Below, in pieces: positions 34,610 through 42,938 of a DNA stretch of 64,000 bases; the first letter of the stretch is position 1, and each line of letters starts with the position of its first letter. The position numbers and the translations under genes were made by a program. The DNA comes from Yinghuangia seranimata. Its GTDB lineage: Bacteria > Actinomycetota > Actinomycetes > Streptomycetales > Streptomycetaceae. The DNA is taken from positions 29,532-93,531 of the forward strand of contig NZ_JASAOI010000069.1 of NCBI RefSeq assembly GCF_029953285.1. The letters run 5' to 3'. Below the pieces are notes generated by a model. The model ran no database searches. It saw nothing but the letters and a program-made list of their open reading frames with translations, and had not been told where the DNA came from.

Positions 34610-34917
34610 CACTCCTCGCCGTCCGTCTCGTCACGGTCCGCCGGGAACGGACTCGCTCGTCCCAACGATCGCCGGGCCGCAAAGGCACGGCGGATCCCGG
34701 CACCGTGCGCACGTGGCATTGTCCCGCAATCGGGCGTCCGAGTCACCGTACCTGGCCCGGGGTCGCGCCATGCGGCAAAGGCCTTCGCAGGCCCGAGACA
34801 AAGCTCACCGCAACGTCCACGACCACGGGGTCCGTCAGGATAGCGGGACTTGCCGACCGGCGTGCGGGGGTGTCCACGACCATCCGGTGGGGCGGAAGAC
34901 CCCGCGGCCGAGGGCCG
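34610..34917. other. intergenic stretch between the two kinase genes (308 bp)
   Basis: Both flanking kinases are on the minus strand. Two near-identical TCCACGACCA blocks occur about 55 bases apart (near 34820 and 34875), but no clear promoter, terminator or coding frame is visible. The stretch presumably holds the promoter of the kinase at 33047-34609. Confidence 0.5.
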
Positions 34918-35970
34918 TCAGCCGAGTACCACGGCGAGTACGGCCGCCACGACGCACACCAGCGCGCCCGCGACGTACGCGAGCATGCGCCGCCGGGCGC
35001 GGTCCGCGCGCTGCGCACGACGCCCCGTGGACGTGCTCGCGCGCCTGCGGTGCGCGCCGCCGCCCGGGGCGACGATCACCGCCGACATACCTGATGCACC
35101 GTCAGGGAGGCAGCGCGCCACGGCCGCGCGCATCTCGGCGGCCGACCCGAAGCGCAGCTGCGGGTCCTTCCGCAGCGCGTGCAGCACGAGGTCGTCGACC
35201 GTGCCGGGGATGTCCGCGCGGTACGCCGACGGTCGCACCGGCTCGTCGCGCACGTGCTTGTACGCCACGGTGATCGCGCTGTCCCCGTCGAACGGCACCG
35301 TCCCGACGAGCAGTTCGTACAGCAGGCAGCCCACCGAATAGACGTCGCTGCGCGGCGTCGCCGGATGCCCGAGGGCCTGCTCGGGCGAGAAGTACTGCGG
35401 CGTGCCCATGATGTGGCCGGCGGCGGTCAGCGGCGCCGCGGTGCCCTGCACGGCGCGCGCGATGCCGAAGTCCATGACCTTGACCGCGCCGTCCTCGGTC
35501 ACCATGACGTTCACCGGCTTGATGTCGCGGTGCACGATGCCGCGCCCGTGGCTGTACTCCAGCGCGTCCAACACGTGCGCCACGATGTGCAGCGCGCGCG
35601 GCCACGCGAGCGGCCCCTCGTGCCGCAACAGCGCGCGCAGCGTGACGCCTTCGACCAGCTCCATGACGATCCACGGCACCGGCCCGGCCTTGCCCGGGTC
35701 CTCGCCGGTGTCGTAGACCTGCACGACCGCGGGGTGGTTGAGCGCCGCGGCGTGCTCGGCCTCGCGCGCGAAACGCGAGCGGGCGACGACGTCCTCGGCC
35801 AGTTCGCCGCGCAGCCGCTTGACCGCGACGATGCGGTCCAGGGCGCGGTCGTGGGCCTCGTGGACGACCGCCATTCCGCCGCCGCCGACCCGCCGCAGGG
35901 TGCGGTACCGGCCGGCGCCGAACTCCGTCCCGGCGAACTCGTCGTGCCGGTCGTCCCGGTCGTGCACCAT
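34918..35970 (-). CDS. Ser/Thr protein kinase with minimal C-terminal anchor
   Basis: 350 aa. Kinase motifs: VGGGGMAVV, ATP Lys in VAVKRL, HRDIKPVNV, DFGIARA, GTPQYFSPEQ. Unlike its neighbour it ends in a membrane helix at the extreme C-terminus (MLAYVAGALVCVVAAVLAVVLG) and so has no ectodomain; the basic 35 residues before it (HRRRASTST region) form the juxtamembrane part. Kinase domain similar to the gene at 33047, suggesting tandem duplication. ATG 35970 gives the standard length; an upstream extension would run through the suspect G/C tract and is not believed. Confidence 0.87.
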   Translation of the reverse strand: MVHDRDDRHDEFAGTEFGAGRYRTLRRVGGGGMAVVHEAHDRALDRIVAVKRLRGELAEDVVARSRFAREAEHAAALNHPAVVQVYDTGEDPGKAGPVPWIVMELVEGVTLRALLRHEGPLAWPRALHIVAHVLDALEYSHGRGIVHRDIKPVNVMVTEDGAVKVMDFGIARAVQGTAAPLTAAGHIMGTPQYFSPEQALGHPATPRSDVYSVGCLLYELLVGTVPFDGDSAITVAYKHVRDEPVRPSAYRADIPGTVDDLVLHALRKDPQLRFGSAAEMRAAVARCLPDGASGMSAVIVAPGGGAHRRRASTSTGRRAQRADRARRRMLAYVAGALVCVVAAVLAVVLG

Positions 35971-36003
35971 CAGCGGCCCCCCGTGGTGCGGCGTCGTGGT
36001 GGC

Positions 36004-36046
36004 GGGGGGGGGGGGGGGGGGGGGGCCCCCCCCCCGCCCCCCCCCC
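36004..36046. other. 22-G run followed by C10-G-C10: probable sequencing/assembly artefact
   Basis: Positions 36004-36025 are 22 consecutive G, then 36026-36035 ten C, one G and 36037-36046 ten C. Poly-G tails are how two-colour Illumina chemistry reports absent signal, and a read from the other side would add poly-C, so G-run followed by C-run is the expected signature of a false join. It lies just upstream of the kinase start, so the true intergenic sequence and any promoter here may be missing or wrong. A genuine homopolymer is possible but would be exceptional. Confidence 0.8.
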
Positions 36047-36166
36047 GCGAGTCTGCGTGGCGGTCGCGGCCGGTGTGCGCGGCCGCGGTCGCCGACCCTT
36101 TCACGCGCCCGCCGGGGCACGCGAACTCAGGTGGGCCTTACTGCTGGTGCCGGGTGGTGCCGCGGC

Positions 36167-36703
36167 CTACAGGTACGGGCCGGACGTCGTGCCCGCGCCC
36201 GGCTCGCCCGGGCGGCCCTGGATCGCACCGGGCGGCAGCGCCCTGCGCATCGTCTCCAACTGGGCGCGCGCGGCCATCTGTTGCGCGAACAACGCGGTCT
36301 GGATGCCGTGGAAGAGCCCTTCGAGCCAGCCGACCAGCTGGGCCTGCGCGATGCGGAGCTCCGCCTCGGTCGGCACCACGTCGTCGTTGAACGGGAGCGT
36401 CAGGCGCTCCAGCTCCTCGACGAGCTCGGGGGCGAGGCCCTTCTCCAGCTCCTTGATCGAACCCTTGTGGATCTCCGCGAGCCGGACCCGGCTGGCCTCG
36501 TCGAGGGGCGCCGCGCGCACCTCCTCGAGCAGCTGCTTGATCATGCTGCCGATGCGCATGACCTTTGCGGGCTGTTCGACCATGTCGGTGACCGCGAGGT
36601 CGCCGTTCTCCTCGCCCTCGGCGCCCCCGACCGCCATGCCGTCGGGGCCGACGATCACGACGTGGGGGTTCTCGTCCTGCGGTTCGCTGTTCGGCATGTC
36701 CAT
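36167..36703 (-). CDS. bpa: bacterial proteasome activator Bpa/PafE (DUF2587)
   Basis: 178 aa. Ring-forming ATP-independent activator that opens the 20S proteasome gate in actinobacteria. The helical core (LEEVRAAPLDEASRVRLAEIH, then LTLPFNDDVVPTEAELRIAQAQLVGWLEGLFHG) matches DUF2587, and the C-terminus ends in GPYL, close to the GQYL docking motif of Mycobacterium PafE. The disordered N-terminus is acidic. ATG 36703 (or 36697). The proteasome core genes are not in this window. The gene is next to the ABC exporter, but no link is implied. Confidence 0.9.
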   Translation of the reverse strand: MDMPNSEPQDENPHVVIVGPDGMAVGGAEGEENGDLAVTDMVEQPAKVMRIGSMIKQLLEEVRAAPLDEASRVRLAEIHKGSIKELEKGLAPELVEELERLTLPFNDDVVPTEAELRIAQAQLVGWLEGLFHGIQTALFAQQMAARAQLETMRRALPPGAIQGRPGEPGAGTTSGPYL

Positions 36704-36778
36704 GGTCCCATCCTCTCCCGTCGGCGCGGGGCCCCGCCACGGACGGGTCCCCGCGCCAGGCGAGAGGAGCGGCCCGGG

Positions 36779-39589
36779 TCAGGCGCGCCGGGTGCGGAAG
36801 TGCGCGCGGGAGCGCGTGAACAGCGCGGCGAGCGCCGCAGCGACCAGCGGCAGCACCAGCAGGGCCAGGCCCATCTGGCCCCACGGCACGACGAGCGGCG
36901 TCCCTGGCGGGTCGATGCCGCTCACGCGGGCCAGTTCCTCCACGGTGTCCGTGGTCTTCCACCGCAACGCCGCGGCGGGGAGCAGGCCGACCACGAGTCC
37001 GAGCGCCGTGCCGATGAGCGCGATCGTCCAGCTCTGCGCGGCGGACAGCATCCGGCGCACGTACGGAGGCGCTCCGACCGCCCCCAGCGTGGCCAGGTCG
37101 GCCCGCCCGTCGGCCAGCGCGAGGCCCGTCGCGACGGCGACCGCGCCGAGCGCGACGACGAGCGCGGACGCCGCGAGCAGCAGGATCTGCGTGCTCGGCC
37201 GGCCCTGGTAGCCGCGTTCGACGTGCAGCCAGCCCGGGAACCTGGCGGTGACCAGCATGTCCTGGACGTGCTGCACCTCGGCCTCGGTGGGCATCCGCCG
37301 GGTGTCGTAGAGCAGCCCCGTCGTGACGGTTTCGACGCCGGTGGCGCGCGCGGCCTCCTCGCCGAACACCGCCTGGACGAACGACCCGCCCTCCGGCGGC
37401 GCGAACACCCGGCCGGGCAGCCTGACCTCGGTCGGCGGCGGAGGCGGTGCGGGCGACCCCGTCGGGGAAATACCGTCCGAGGAGACGGACGTCACGACGT
37501 TCCTGCTGACCAGCACCGTGACCTTGCCCTCCGCGTCGAGCATCAACGGGTCGAAGACGACGACCCCGTGCTTCAGCGCGTCGGCCATACCCGGCTCCAC
37601 GGCGCCGTTGATCCGCTGGATCTCGGACACGCCGCCGACGACCGTGCCGAACAGGAAGCCCCGGACGATCTGCGGGCGGCAGCGCGGGTCCTTGCGCGTC
37701 TCCTCGTCCATGAAGACGGCGCCCGTCGACATCGGCTCGGACCGCATCCGCTCCTCCGCGGGGCAGCGGTTCGCGGGAGGCCGGGTCAACGACACCGTGT
37801 CGCAGGCCTGGTCGAAGGGGCAGGACTGGCGGAGCCCGCGGACCGGGCCGTCGCCGGTCACCGGAAGCGTCTGCTCGATGATCGTCCGAGCGTGCTCCCC
37901 CGCCGGGATCGTGCCGCTGTCGAGTGTCACGGACACCTGCCCGGGGCGGCTCACCGCCTGGTACTGCAAGCGCGCGTCGTGGTCGACGCTCGCCCAGTAG
38001 GCCGCGACCGCGGTGGCCCCGGCGACCGCGGCCATGACCGCCGCGACGGCGGGCGCGGTGCGCGGCCGGTTGCGCGCCGCGTCCCGCAGCGCGAGGCGCG
38101 GGGTGAGCGGCAGCAGCCGCCCGAGCCGTCCGGCGAGGCCGAGCAGCGCAGGGCAGCACGCGATCACGCCGAGTTCGGCCACCGTGCATCCGGCCAGCAG
38201 CACGGTGTCGTCGGGGTTCGACCGCGCCCCGTAGTAGGCGAGACCCAGTCCCGCCGCACAGACCACGAGGCCCGCCGCCGGAAGGAGCCGCGAGCCGCGC
38301 CGCACCCCGCGCCGGTCGGACAGCGAGGACGCGACGCTCTCGCGGGCCGCGAGGAACGCCGGAACCGCGGCCGCCACCAGGCCGATCAGCACGCCGAGCA
38401 CGACGACGGCGACGACCTCCAGCGGCCGCACGTCGTAGTGTCCGAGGCGCTTGCCGGAGGTCTCCGAGAACCAGTCGCGCGACAACCACGCGGCGAGCAG
38501 GCCGCCGGTGCCGCCGACCAGGCCCGCCAGCCCGCCGAGGAAGACGCCGTCGGCGAGCACGATGGTGCGGATGTGCCGCGCGTCGCCGCCGACCACGCCC
38601 ACCAGGCCGAAGTCGCGCCTGCGGCGCCGCGCGCCGACCGCGAAGGCGGGTCCGGCGAGGAGGACGACCTCGAGGAGCGCCATGCCGACCACGACGACAC
38701 CGACCGCCATGGCGAGGTCGGAGAAGCGCTTCGCTCCCGACAGGTCCTGCCGGTAGAAGGGCACCTGGCTGTCCGGCGGCGGGTGTTCGGCCACGGAACG
38801 GGACTGCACGGCGACGCCCTTGCCGTTCGCGGCGAGCACCTTGTCCCATGTGAAGGGGGTCGGCCCGGCGACCAGGTACTCGACGTCCGCCGGGGGGACG
38901 GCGCCGGGCGGCAGCCGGTCCAGCAGCGCGCCCGGCTTCGTGATCACACTCACGGCCCGCAGGGAGTCCGGCAGTTCGACGGTGCCGACGATGCGGAAGA
39001 CCGTTCCGGTGGCCTGGTCCGCGAGCGTCCCGCCGATCCGCAGGCCGCCGGAGTGGAGCAGCTTCACGGTGACGGCCACCTCGTCCGGCCCATTGGGGGC
39101 ACGGCCCTCGACCTGCGTGACGATGCCGCGGGCGAGCGGTGCCGCGTAGTCGAACTCCCGCCAGTCGACGCTCGCCAGGCCGTAGCCGGTGCGCACGATG
39201 ACCCGCGTCTTCGCTTCGGTCAGCACGGCGGCGCCGGGAGGAACGAACGCTTTGGGGTCGCCGGGCGGGGGAGGGACGTACGGGCCGGGCCGCCCCGTCG
39301 CCGGGTCGATGGACGGCGCGCTGTACTCGGGCACCCTGTCAGTGAAGTCCAGCGGGTCCTGCGCGATCGGGAGCGGCTCGGCGCGCAACCGTGCCTCGGC
39401 CTGGCCGATGACCCGTTCCAGCCGCTCGTTCAGGTCCAACTGCTGGCTGCGGTACGTGATGTCGGCGGCCGCGGCGGCGAACACCGGCAGCGCGACCATG
39501 AGGACGATGAGCAGGCTGCGCCCCTTGGCCCGCCACGCCTCGCGGCGCGCGATGCGCAGCGCCGCCCGCCACGAGGTCAGCGCGCTCAT
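36779..39589 (-). CDS. FtsX-type ABC exporter permease (large)
   Basis: 936 aa. N-terminal helix followed by a large periplasmic domain (about 60-290), then three membrane helices with the FtsX pattern (GMALLEVVLLAGPAFAVGARRRRRDFGLVGVVGGD), and a second half with the same plan: linker helices (380-500), second periplasmic domain with conserved Cys pairs (about 560-760), and three C-terminal helices. This two-repeat layout is the MacB/LolC-like class that pairs with a single ATPase, encoded next with a 4-bp overlap. The Cys-rich part (QSCPFDQACDTV, NRCPAEE, DPRCRPQ) could be disulfide-bonded outside. Cargo unknown. Confidence 0.85.
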   Translation of the reverse strand: MSALTSWRAALRIARREAWRAKGRSLLIVLMVALPVFAAAAADITYRSQQLDLNERLERVIGQAEARLRAEPLPIAQDPLDFTDRVPEYSAPSIDPATGRPGPYVPPPPGDPKAFVPPGAAVLTEAKTRVIVRTGYGLASVDWREFDYAAPLARGIVTQVEGRAPNGPDEVAVTVKLLHSGGLRIGGTLADQATGTVFRIVGTVELPDSLRAVSVITKPGALLDRLPPGAVPPADVEYLVAGPTPFTWDKVLAANGKGVAVQSRSVAEHPPPDSQVPFYRQDLSGAKRFSDLAMAVGVVVVGMALLEVVLLAGPAFAVGARRRRRDFGLVGVVGGDARHIRTIVLADGVFLGGLAGLVGGTGGLLAAWLSRDWFSETSGKRLGHYDVRPLEVVAVVVLGVLIGLVAAAVPAFLAARESVASSLSDRRGVRRGSRLLPAAGLVVCAAGLGLAYYGARSNPDDTVLLAGCTVAELGVIACCPALLGLAGRLGRLLPLTPRLALRDAARNRPRTAPAVAAVMAAVAGATAVAAYWASVDHDARLQYQAVSRPGQVSVTLDSGTIPAGEHARTIIEQTLPVTGDGPVRGLRQSCPFDQACDTVSLTRPPANRCPAEERMRSEPMSTGAVFMDEETRKDPRCRPQIVRGFLFGTVVGGVSEIQRINGAVEPGMADALKHGVVVFDPLMLDAEGKVTVLVSRNVVTSVSSDGISPTGSPAPPPPPTEVRLPGRVFAPPEGGSFVQAVFGEEAARATGVETVTTGLLYDTRRMPTEAEVQHVQDMLVTARFPGWLHVERGYQGRPSTQILLLAASALVVALGAVAVATGLALADGRADLATLGAVGAPPYVRRMLSAAQSWTIALIGTALGLVVGLLPAAALRWKTTDTVEELARVSGIDPPGTPLVVPWGQMGLALLVLPLVAAALAALFTRSRAHFRTRRA

Positions 39590-40314
39590 CCGCGGACGTC
39601 CTTCGCCAGCAGGCTCTCCGCCTCGCTCTGCCGCCCGGTGTCGTCGACGAGCCGGCCGTCGCGCAGGAACACGACGCGGTCGGCCCAGGCGGCGTGCCGT
39701 GCCTCGTGCGTGACCAGGACCGCCGCGGCGCCCGCGTCGCAGCGGGCGCGCAGCACGCGCAGGACGGCCTCACCGGTGACGGAGTCGAGCGCGCCGGTGG
39801 GTTCGTCGGCGAGCACCAGGCGCCGTTCGCCCACGAGCGCGCGGGCGATGGCGACGCGCTGCTGCTGGCCGCCGGACATCTCGTCGGGGAACCGGTCGGC
39901 GAGCCCCTCGATGCCGATCTCGGCGAGCGCGGCGAGCGCCGTGGCGCGGGCCTTGCGCACCGAGGTGCCGTCGAGTTCGAGGGGGAGCGCGGCGTTCTCG
40001 ACGGCCGTCAGCGCGGGGATCAGGTTGAGGTCCTGGAACACGTAGCCCACGCTGCGGCGGCGCAGCGCGGCCTGCCTGCGCCGGGACAGGCCGGTGATCT
40101 CGGTGCCCTCGACGAGGACCTGTCCGGTGGTGGGGGCGTCCAGACCGCCGGCCAGCATCAGCAGCGTGGACTTTCCGGACCCGGACGGACCCATCACGGC
40201 GAGCAGTTCGCCCGCGGCGACGGTCAGGTCGATGCCGATCAGGCTCTCGACACGCGTCTCGCCCTTGCCGTAGGTGCGGCCCAGGCCGCGCAGTTCGAGC
40301 ACCGGCGTGCTCAT
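39586..40314 (-). CDS. ABC exporter ATPase (MacB/LolD type)
   Basis: 242 aa. Walker A GPSGSGKST, Q-loop VFQDLNL, signature MSGGQQQRVAIARAL, Walker B LVLADEPTGALD and the switch His LVTHEARHA are all intact. It pairs with the FtsX permease (overlap ATGA) and follows the PadR repressor gene (overlap 4 bases), so the three genes form one transcript controlled at the PadR operator. Confidence 0.93.
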   Translation of the reverse strand: MSTPVLELRGLGRTYGKGETRVESLIGIDLTVAAGELLAVMGPSGSGKSTLLMLAGGLDAPTTGQVLVEGTEITGLSRRRQAALRRRSVGYVFQDLNLIPALTAVENAALPLELDGTSVRKARATALAALAEIGIEGLADRFPDEMSGGQQQRVAIARALVGERRLVLADEPTGALDSVTGEAVLRVLRARCDAGAAAVLVTHEARHAAWADRVVFLRDGRLVDDTGRQSEAESLLAKDVRG

Positions 40315-40910
40315 CGCCGCCCCTTGCGCGTGCGGCCGCCGCGGACGGCGGGGGCGCCGTCCGAAACGGCGGGCAGCGGAGCGGGCGCGGGCGCGGTCAG
40401 GTCGCGGCGGGCGATGCGCGCCTCGCAGTGGTCGAGCCAGCGGATCTCCGCCTCAGCCTGGAACACGAGGTTCTCCAGGACGAGTTGCCAGGCGAGGTCG
40501 TCGTCCGCGGCCCGCATCTTCAGGCGGGTGTAGTCCTGCAGCATGCGCAGCGTGTGGGCGCGCTGGTGCTGCACGACCGCGACGACGTCGACGCCGGGGA
40601 CGGTGACCGCCATGGCGAGCTTGATGGCGAGTTCGTCGCGGGGCCGGTCGGCGCGCGAGACGGGTTCGTCGAACCACGCGTGCAGTTCGCGGCGTCCGGC
40701 GTCGGTGATGCGGTAGAAGACGTGGCCCTCGTCGTCCTCGCCGTCGGGTTGCGCAAGGCCGTCGCGGTCGAGCCGGCCAAGTGTCGTGTACACCTGGCCG
40801 ACGTTGAGGGGCCACGTCGAGCCGGTGCGGGATTCGAATTCCGCGCGCAACTGGTAGCCGTAGCGCGGGCCCTGGTCTAGCAGGGCTAGCAGACCGTGCT
40901 TGATGGACAT
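40311..40910 (-). CDS. PadR-family transcriptional regulator
   Basis: 199 aa. Winged-helix PadR domain at residues 1-75 (MSIKHGLLALLDQGPRYGYQLRAEF, GQVYTTLGRLDRDGLA, beta-wing GHVFYRITDAG), then a long helical C-terminal dimerisation region. PadR proteins repress transporters until a ligand lifts them off. First gene of the PadR-ATPase-permease operon; the palindromes at 40908-40933 cover its start codon and are its likely own operator, giving negative autoregulation. Confidence 0.9.
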   Translation of the reverse strand: MSIKHGLLALLDQGPRYGYQLRAEFESRTGSTWPLNVGQVYTTLGRLDRDGLAQPDGEDDEGHVFYRITDAGRRELHAWFDEPVSRADRPRDELAIKLAMAVTVPGVDVVAVVQHQRAHTLRMLQDYTRLKMRAADDDLAWQLVLENLVFQAEAEIRWLDHCEARIARRDLTAPAPAPLPAVSDGAPAVRGGRTRKGRR

Positions 40911-40933
40911 ACTGAGTATGTATACCGAGTATG
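40908..40933. promoter_or_regulatory. PadR operator: tandem 13-bp near-palindromes
   Basis: CATACTGAGTATG (40908-40920; arms CATACT and AGTATG) is followed at once by TATACCGAGTATG (40921-40933), identical at 11 of 13 positions. The ATACTnnGTAT-like form and location across the padR start codon fit autoregulatory PadR sites. Confidence 0.72.
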
Positions 40934-41039
40934 CTCACCGGCACAAGGGCTCTCGCGCTGCCGGGTTGTTCGGGAAGGGGGTTTCGCGTCAAGGAAGTTC
41001 ACACGGCGGCCGGACGAGCCGCGGCCCGCCGGACGGCAC

Positions 41040-41813
41040 TCAGACGCAGGTGACGTCGATGGTGATGCGCTGCGTCTGCGCGTTCACCACCGGCTGCAGG
41101 ATGCGCAACTGCACCTGCCCGCGCACCCGCGTGCCGCTGTAGTGGGAGTCGACCGTCCACGGGATCTGCAGGCTCTGCTGGCGCTGCCCGTTGCCGGTGA
41201 AGTGCAGCAGGTCAGGCGGCCACGAGCGCTTGTTGTCGAAGTACCACTGGTACACGACGTCGCCCTCGCCGCCGTCGACCAGGATGGTCGCCGCGATGAT
41301 CACCTCGTCGCGGCCGTCGCAGCGCACCCACGCGCCCTGGTTGTGGTCGCTCGTCAGTACGACGCCCACCACCTTGACCCGCGGACCCGAGCCGCCGTTG
41401 TCGCCGCCGTCCGAGCCCTGCTGGCCCTGGTTGCCTTCGTTCTGCTGCTTGGTCTGCGGCGGGGCGACGGGCGGCGCGGGCTGACCGCCGGACTGGCCCG
41501 GGGTCGCGGACGGCGCCGGGCGCGTGGTGCTCGGCGCACCGCCGGCCTTCGGCGACGCCGGGGGCACCGGCAGGTCGGTCGGCGCGACGGGGGACACCTC
41601 GACCGGCGCCTCGGAGGTCGCGGCCGGACCCGGGAGCGCGTGCTCCTCGGCGGGCAGCTGCGGTGGGATGCCCACCGGCTCCGACGGCGCGGCGTGCTCG
41701 ACGGCGCCCTGGGAGCCGTACAGGTTGACCAGCGTGAGCACGCCGATCATGAGCAGCGCGATGACGACCGGGCCGGCCGGGACGCGCCGGATGAAGGCAC
41801 GGACTGTCCGCAT
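41040..41813 (-). CDS. membrane-anchored extracytoplasmic protein of unknown function
   Basis: 257 aa. One N-terminal membrane segment (PAGPVVIALLMIGVLTLVNLYG), a Pro/Ala/Ser/Gln-rich linker to about residue 145 with a GNQGQQGSDGGDNGG stretch, and a C-terminal domain with alternating beta-like strands (RVKVVGVVLTSDHN, DVVYQWYFDN, RGQVQLRILQP) ending in CV. The domain resembles an Ig-like fold but I cannot name a family. ATG 41813 has GGGAGG upstream. It is on the same strand as the LPxTG gene, 293 bases downstream of it. Unknown function. Confidence 0.72.
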   Translation of the reverse strand: MRTVRAFIRRVPAGPVVIALLMIGVLTLVNLYGSQGAVEHAAPSEPVGIPPQLPAEEHALPGPAATSEAPVEVSPVAPTDLPVPPASPKAGGAPSTTRPAPSATPGQSGGQPAPPVAPPQTKQQNEGNQGQQGSDGGDNGGSGPRVKVVGVVLTSDHNQGAWVRCDGRDEVIIAATILVDGGEGDVVYQWYFDNKRSWPPDLLHFTGNGQRQQSLQIPWTVDSHYSGTRVRGQVQLRILQPVVNAQTQRITIDVTCV

Positions 41814-42106
41814 CCGGCCTCCCTTCCCCGCCCGTGGGGTTCCAGCCCCCCTGCCGGCCGGGGGGCGCCGCCCTGCCCGCGGCCGGCGGCGAGGCGGCAC
41901 TGCCGGAAACTATCGCGAATCAGGGTCCGCCGTCAGCGATGTCCTAGCGATGCCCCCGTGGTGCGCCCGCCTTGACGAGACTGCACTGTTCTTGGGAGTT
42001 GCACCAGACGGCGCCTACCCCGGCGCGGGCCGCGCTATCCCGCCGCGCGCGATACGCACGGGAATGTTCCGACTCGCGCCCGAACACCCGGACGACGGAC
42101 GCGCGA

Positions 42107-42793
42107 TCAGCCCCGCGCGCGCCCGCGGCCCGCGACCGCCGCCACCACCAGGCCACCCGCCGCCACGAGCACCAGCCCGACCAGCACGACCGGCACCGTG
42201 CCGGACGCGCCCGTGTGCGGCAGTTCGGCCACCGGGGTACGGGACGGGACGGACGACGGCGCGGCCGACGGCGCGGGGGAACCCGGGGCGGGGGAGCCCG
42301 AGGCGGCGCCCGGCGCGGGCTGGTCGACGAGATACCAGGCGATGATTCGAGTGCCGGAGTGCACGGCGCTCACGCCCGCGCGCGGACCCGGCGCGATCTG
42401 CATCCCGGCCGCGCGCAGCGCGTCCAGCCCCTCCAGCCCACCGGCGAGCACGAGTTCGTGGTCCACCGTGAGCGCGGGCACCCCCGTCACGTCGGTCACC
42501 GGCCGGATGCCGAGCGGCGCGACGGCGGCCAGCAGCGCGGCCAGCTCCGCGTCGGACGGCCGGTCCGCGCGTCCAGGCGCCTCGCGCTCGCGCGCCGGGG
42601 CGCTGGACGGATGCGCGTTTGGGTCGGGCCGCAGCCCCGGCAGCCCGGCCCGCGGCTCGACCATGGGCGCGGTGGCCGGCCCCTGCCCTACCGGCGGCAC
42701 CGGATCCGGAGCGGCGACGGCGCCCACCGCCACCGGCACGGTCAGCACTGTGAGCACGAAGGACGCCGCGACAGCACGAACCCGCTTCGACAC
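42107..42793 (-). CDS. LPxTG-type cell-wall-anchored protein
   Basis: 228 aa. A signal peptide (VRAVAASFVLTVLTVPVAVGAVAA) leads to a Pro-rich linker, a region of about 75 residues (LAALLAAVAPLGIRPVTDVTG ... IIAWYLVD) and a Ser/Pro/Ala stalk. The C-terminal sorting signal is complete: LPHTG, then a 20-residue hydrophobic helix and the basic tail RGRARG, so sortase should attach it to the wall. GTG 42793 lies 6 bases after GGGGAAGG; GTG 42799 is too close. No sortase gene is nearby. Ligand or role unknown. Confidence 0.78.
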   Translation of the reverse strand: MSKRVRAVAASFVLTVLTVPVAVGAVAAPDPVPPVGQGPATAPMVEPRAGLPGLRPDPNAHPSSAPAREREAPGRADRPSDAELAALLAAVAPLGIRPVTDVTGVPALTVDHELVLAGGLEGLDALRAAGMQIAPGPRAGVSAVHSGTRIIAWYLVDQPAPGAASGSPAPGSPAPSAAPSSVPSRTPVAELPHTGASGTVPVVLVGLVLVAAGGLVVAAVAGRGRARG

Positions 42794-42938
42794 GGCCACC
42801 CTTCCCCAGCGCACACGCGGCCGGAGGACCCGGCGACGCTTCACACCGTAGGAAAATGCGGCAAATCATTCAATAACCGACATCCGTGTGTGCCGAACTG
42901 TCACACACCGGCCGCCCCGACCCGCCGGAGCCGGGCCG

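Noticed and set aside
35738..40045. Very long plus-strand open frame across kinase, bpa and ABC genes
   Set aside because: It runs antisense to several motif-rich genes and through the suspect G/C tract; composition is Arg/Gly/Ala-rich without domains, a GC-rich codon-position shadow.
41944..42156. Minus-strand frame between the two surface-protein genes
   Set aside because: Short, Arg-rich, without ribosome binding site, and overlaps the end of the LPxTG gene.
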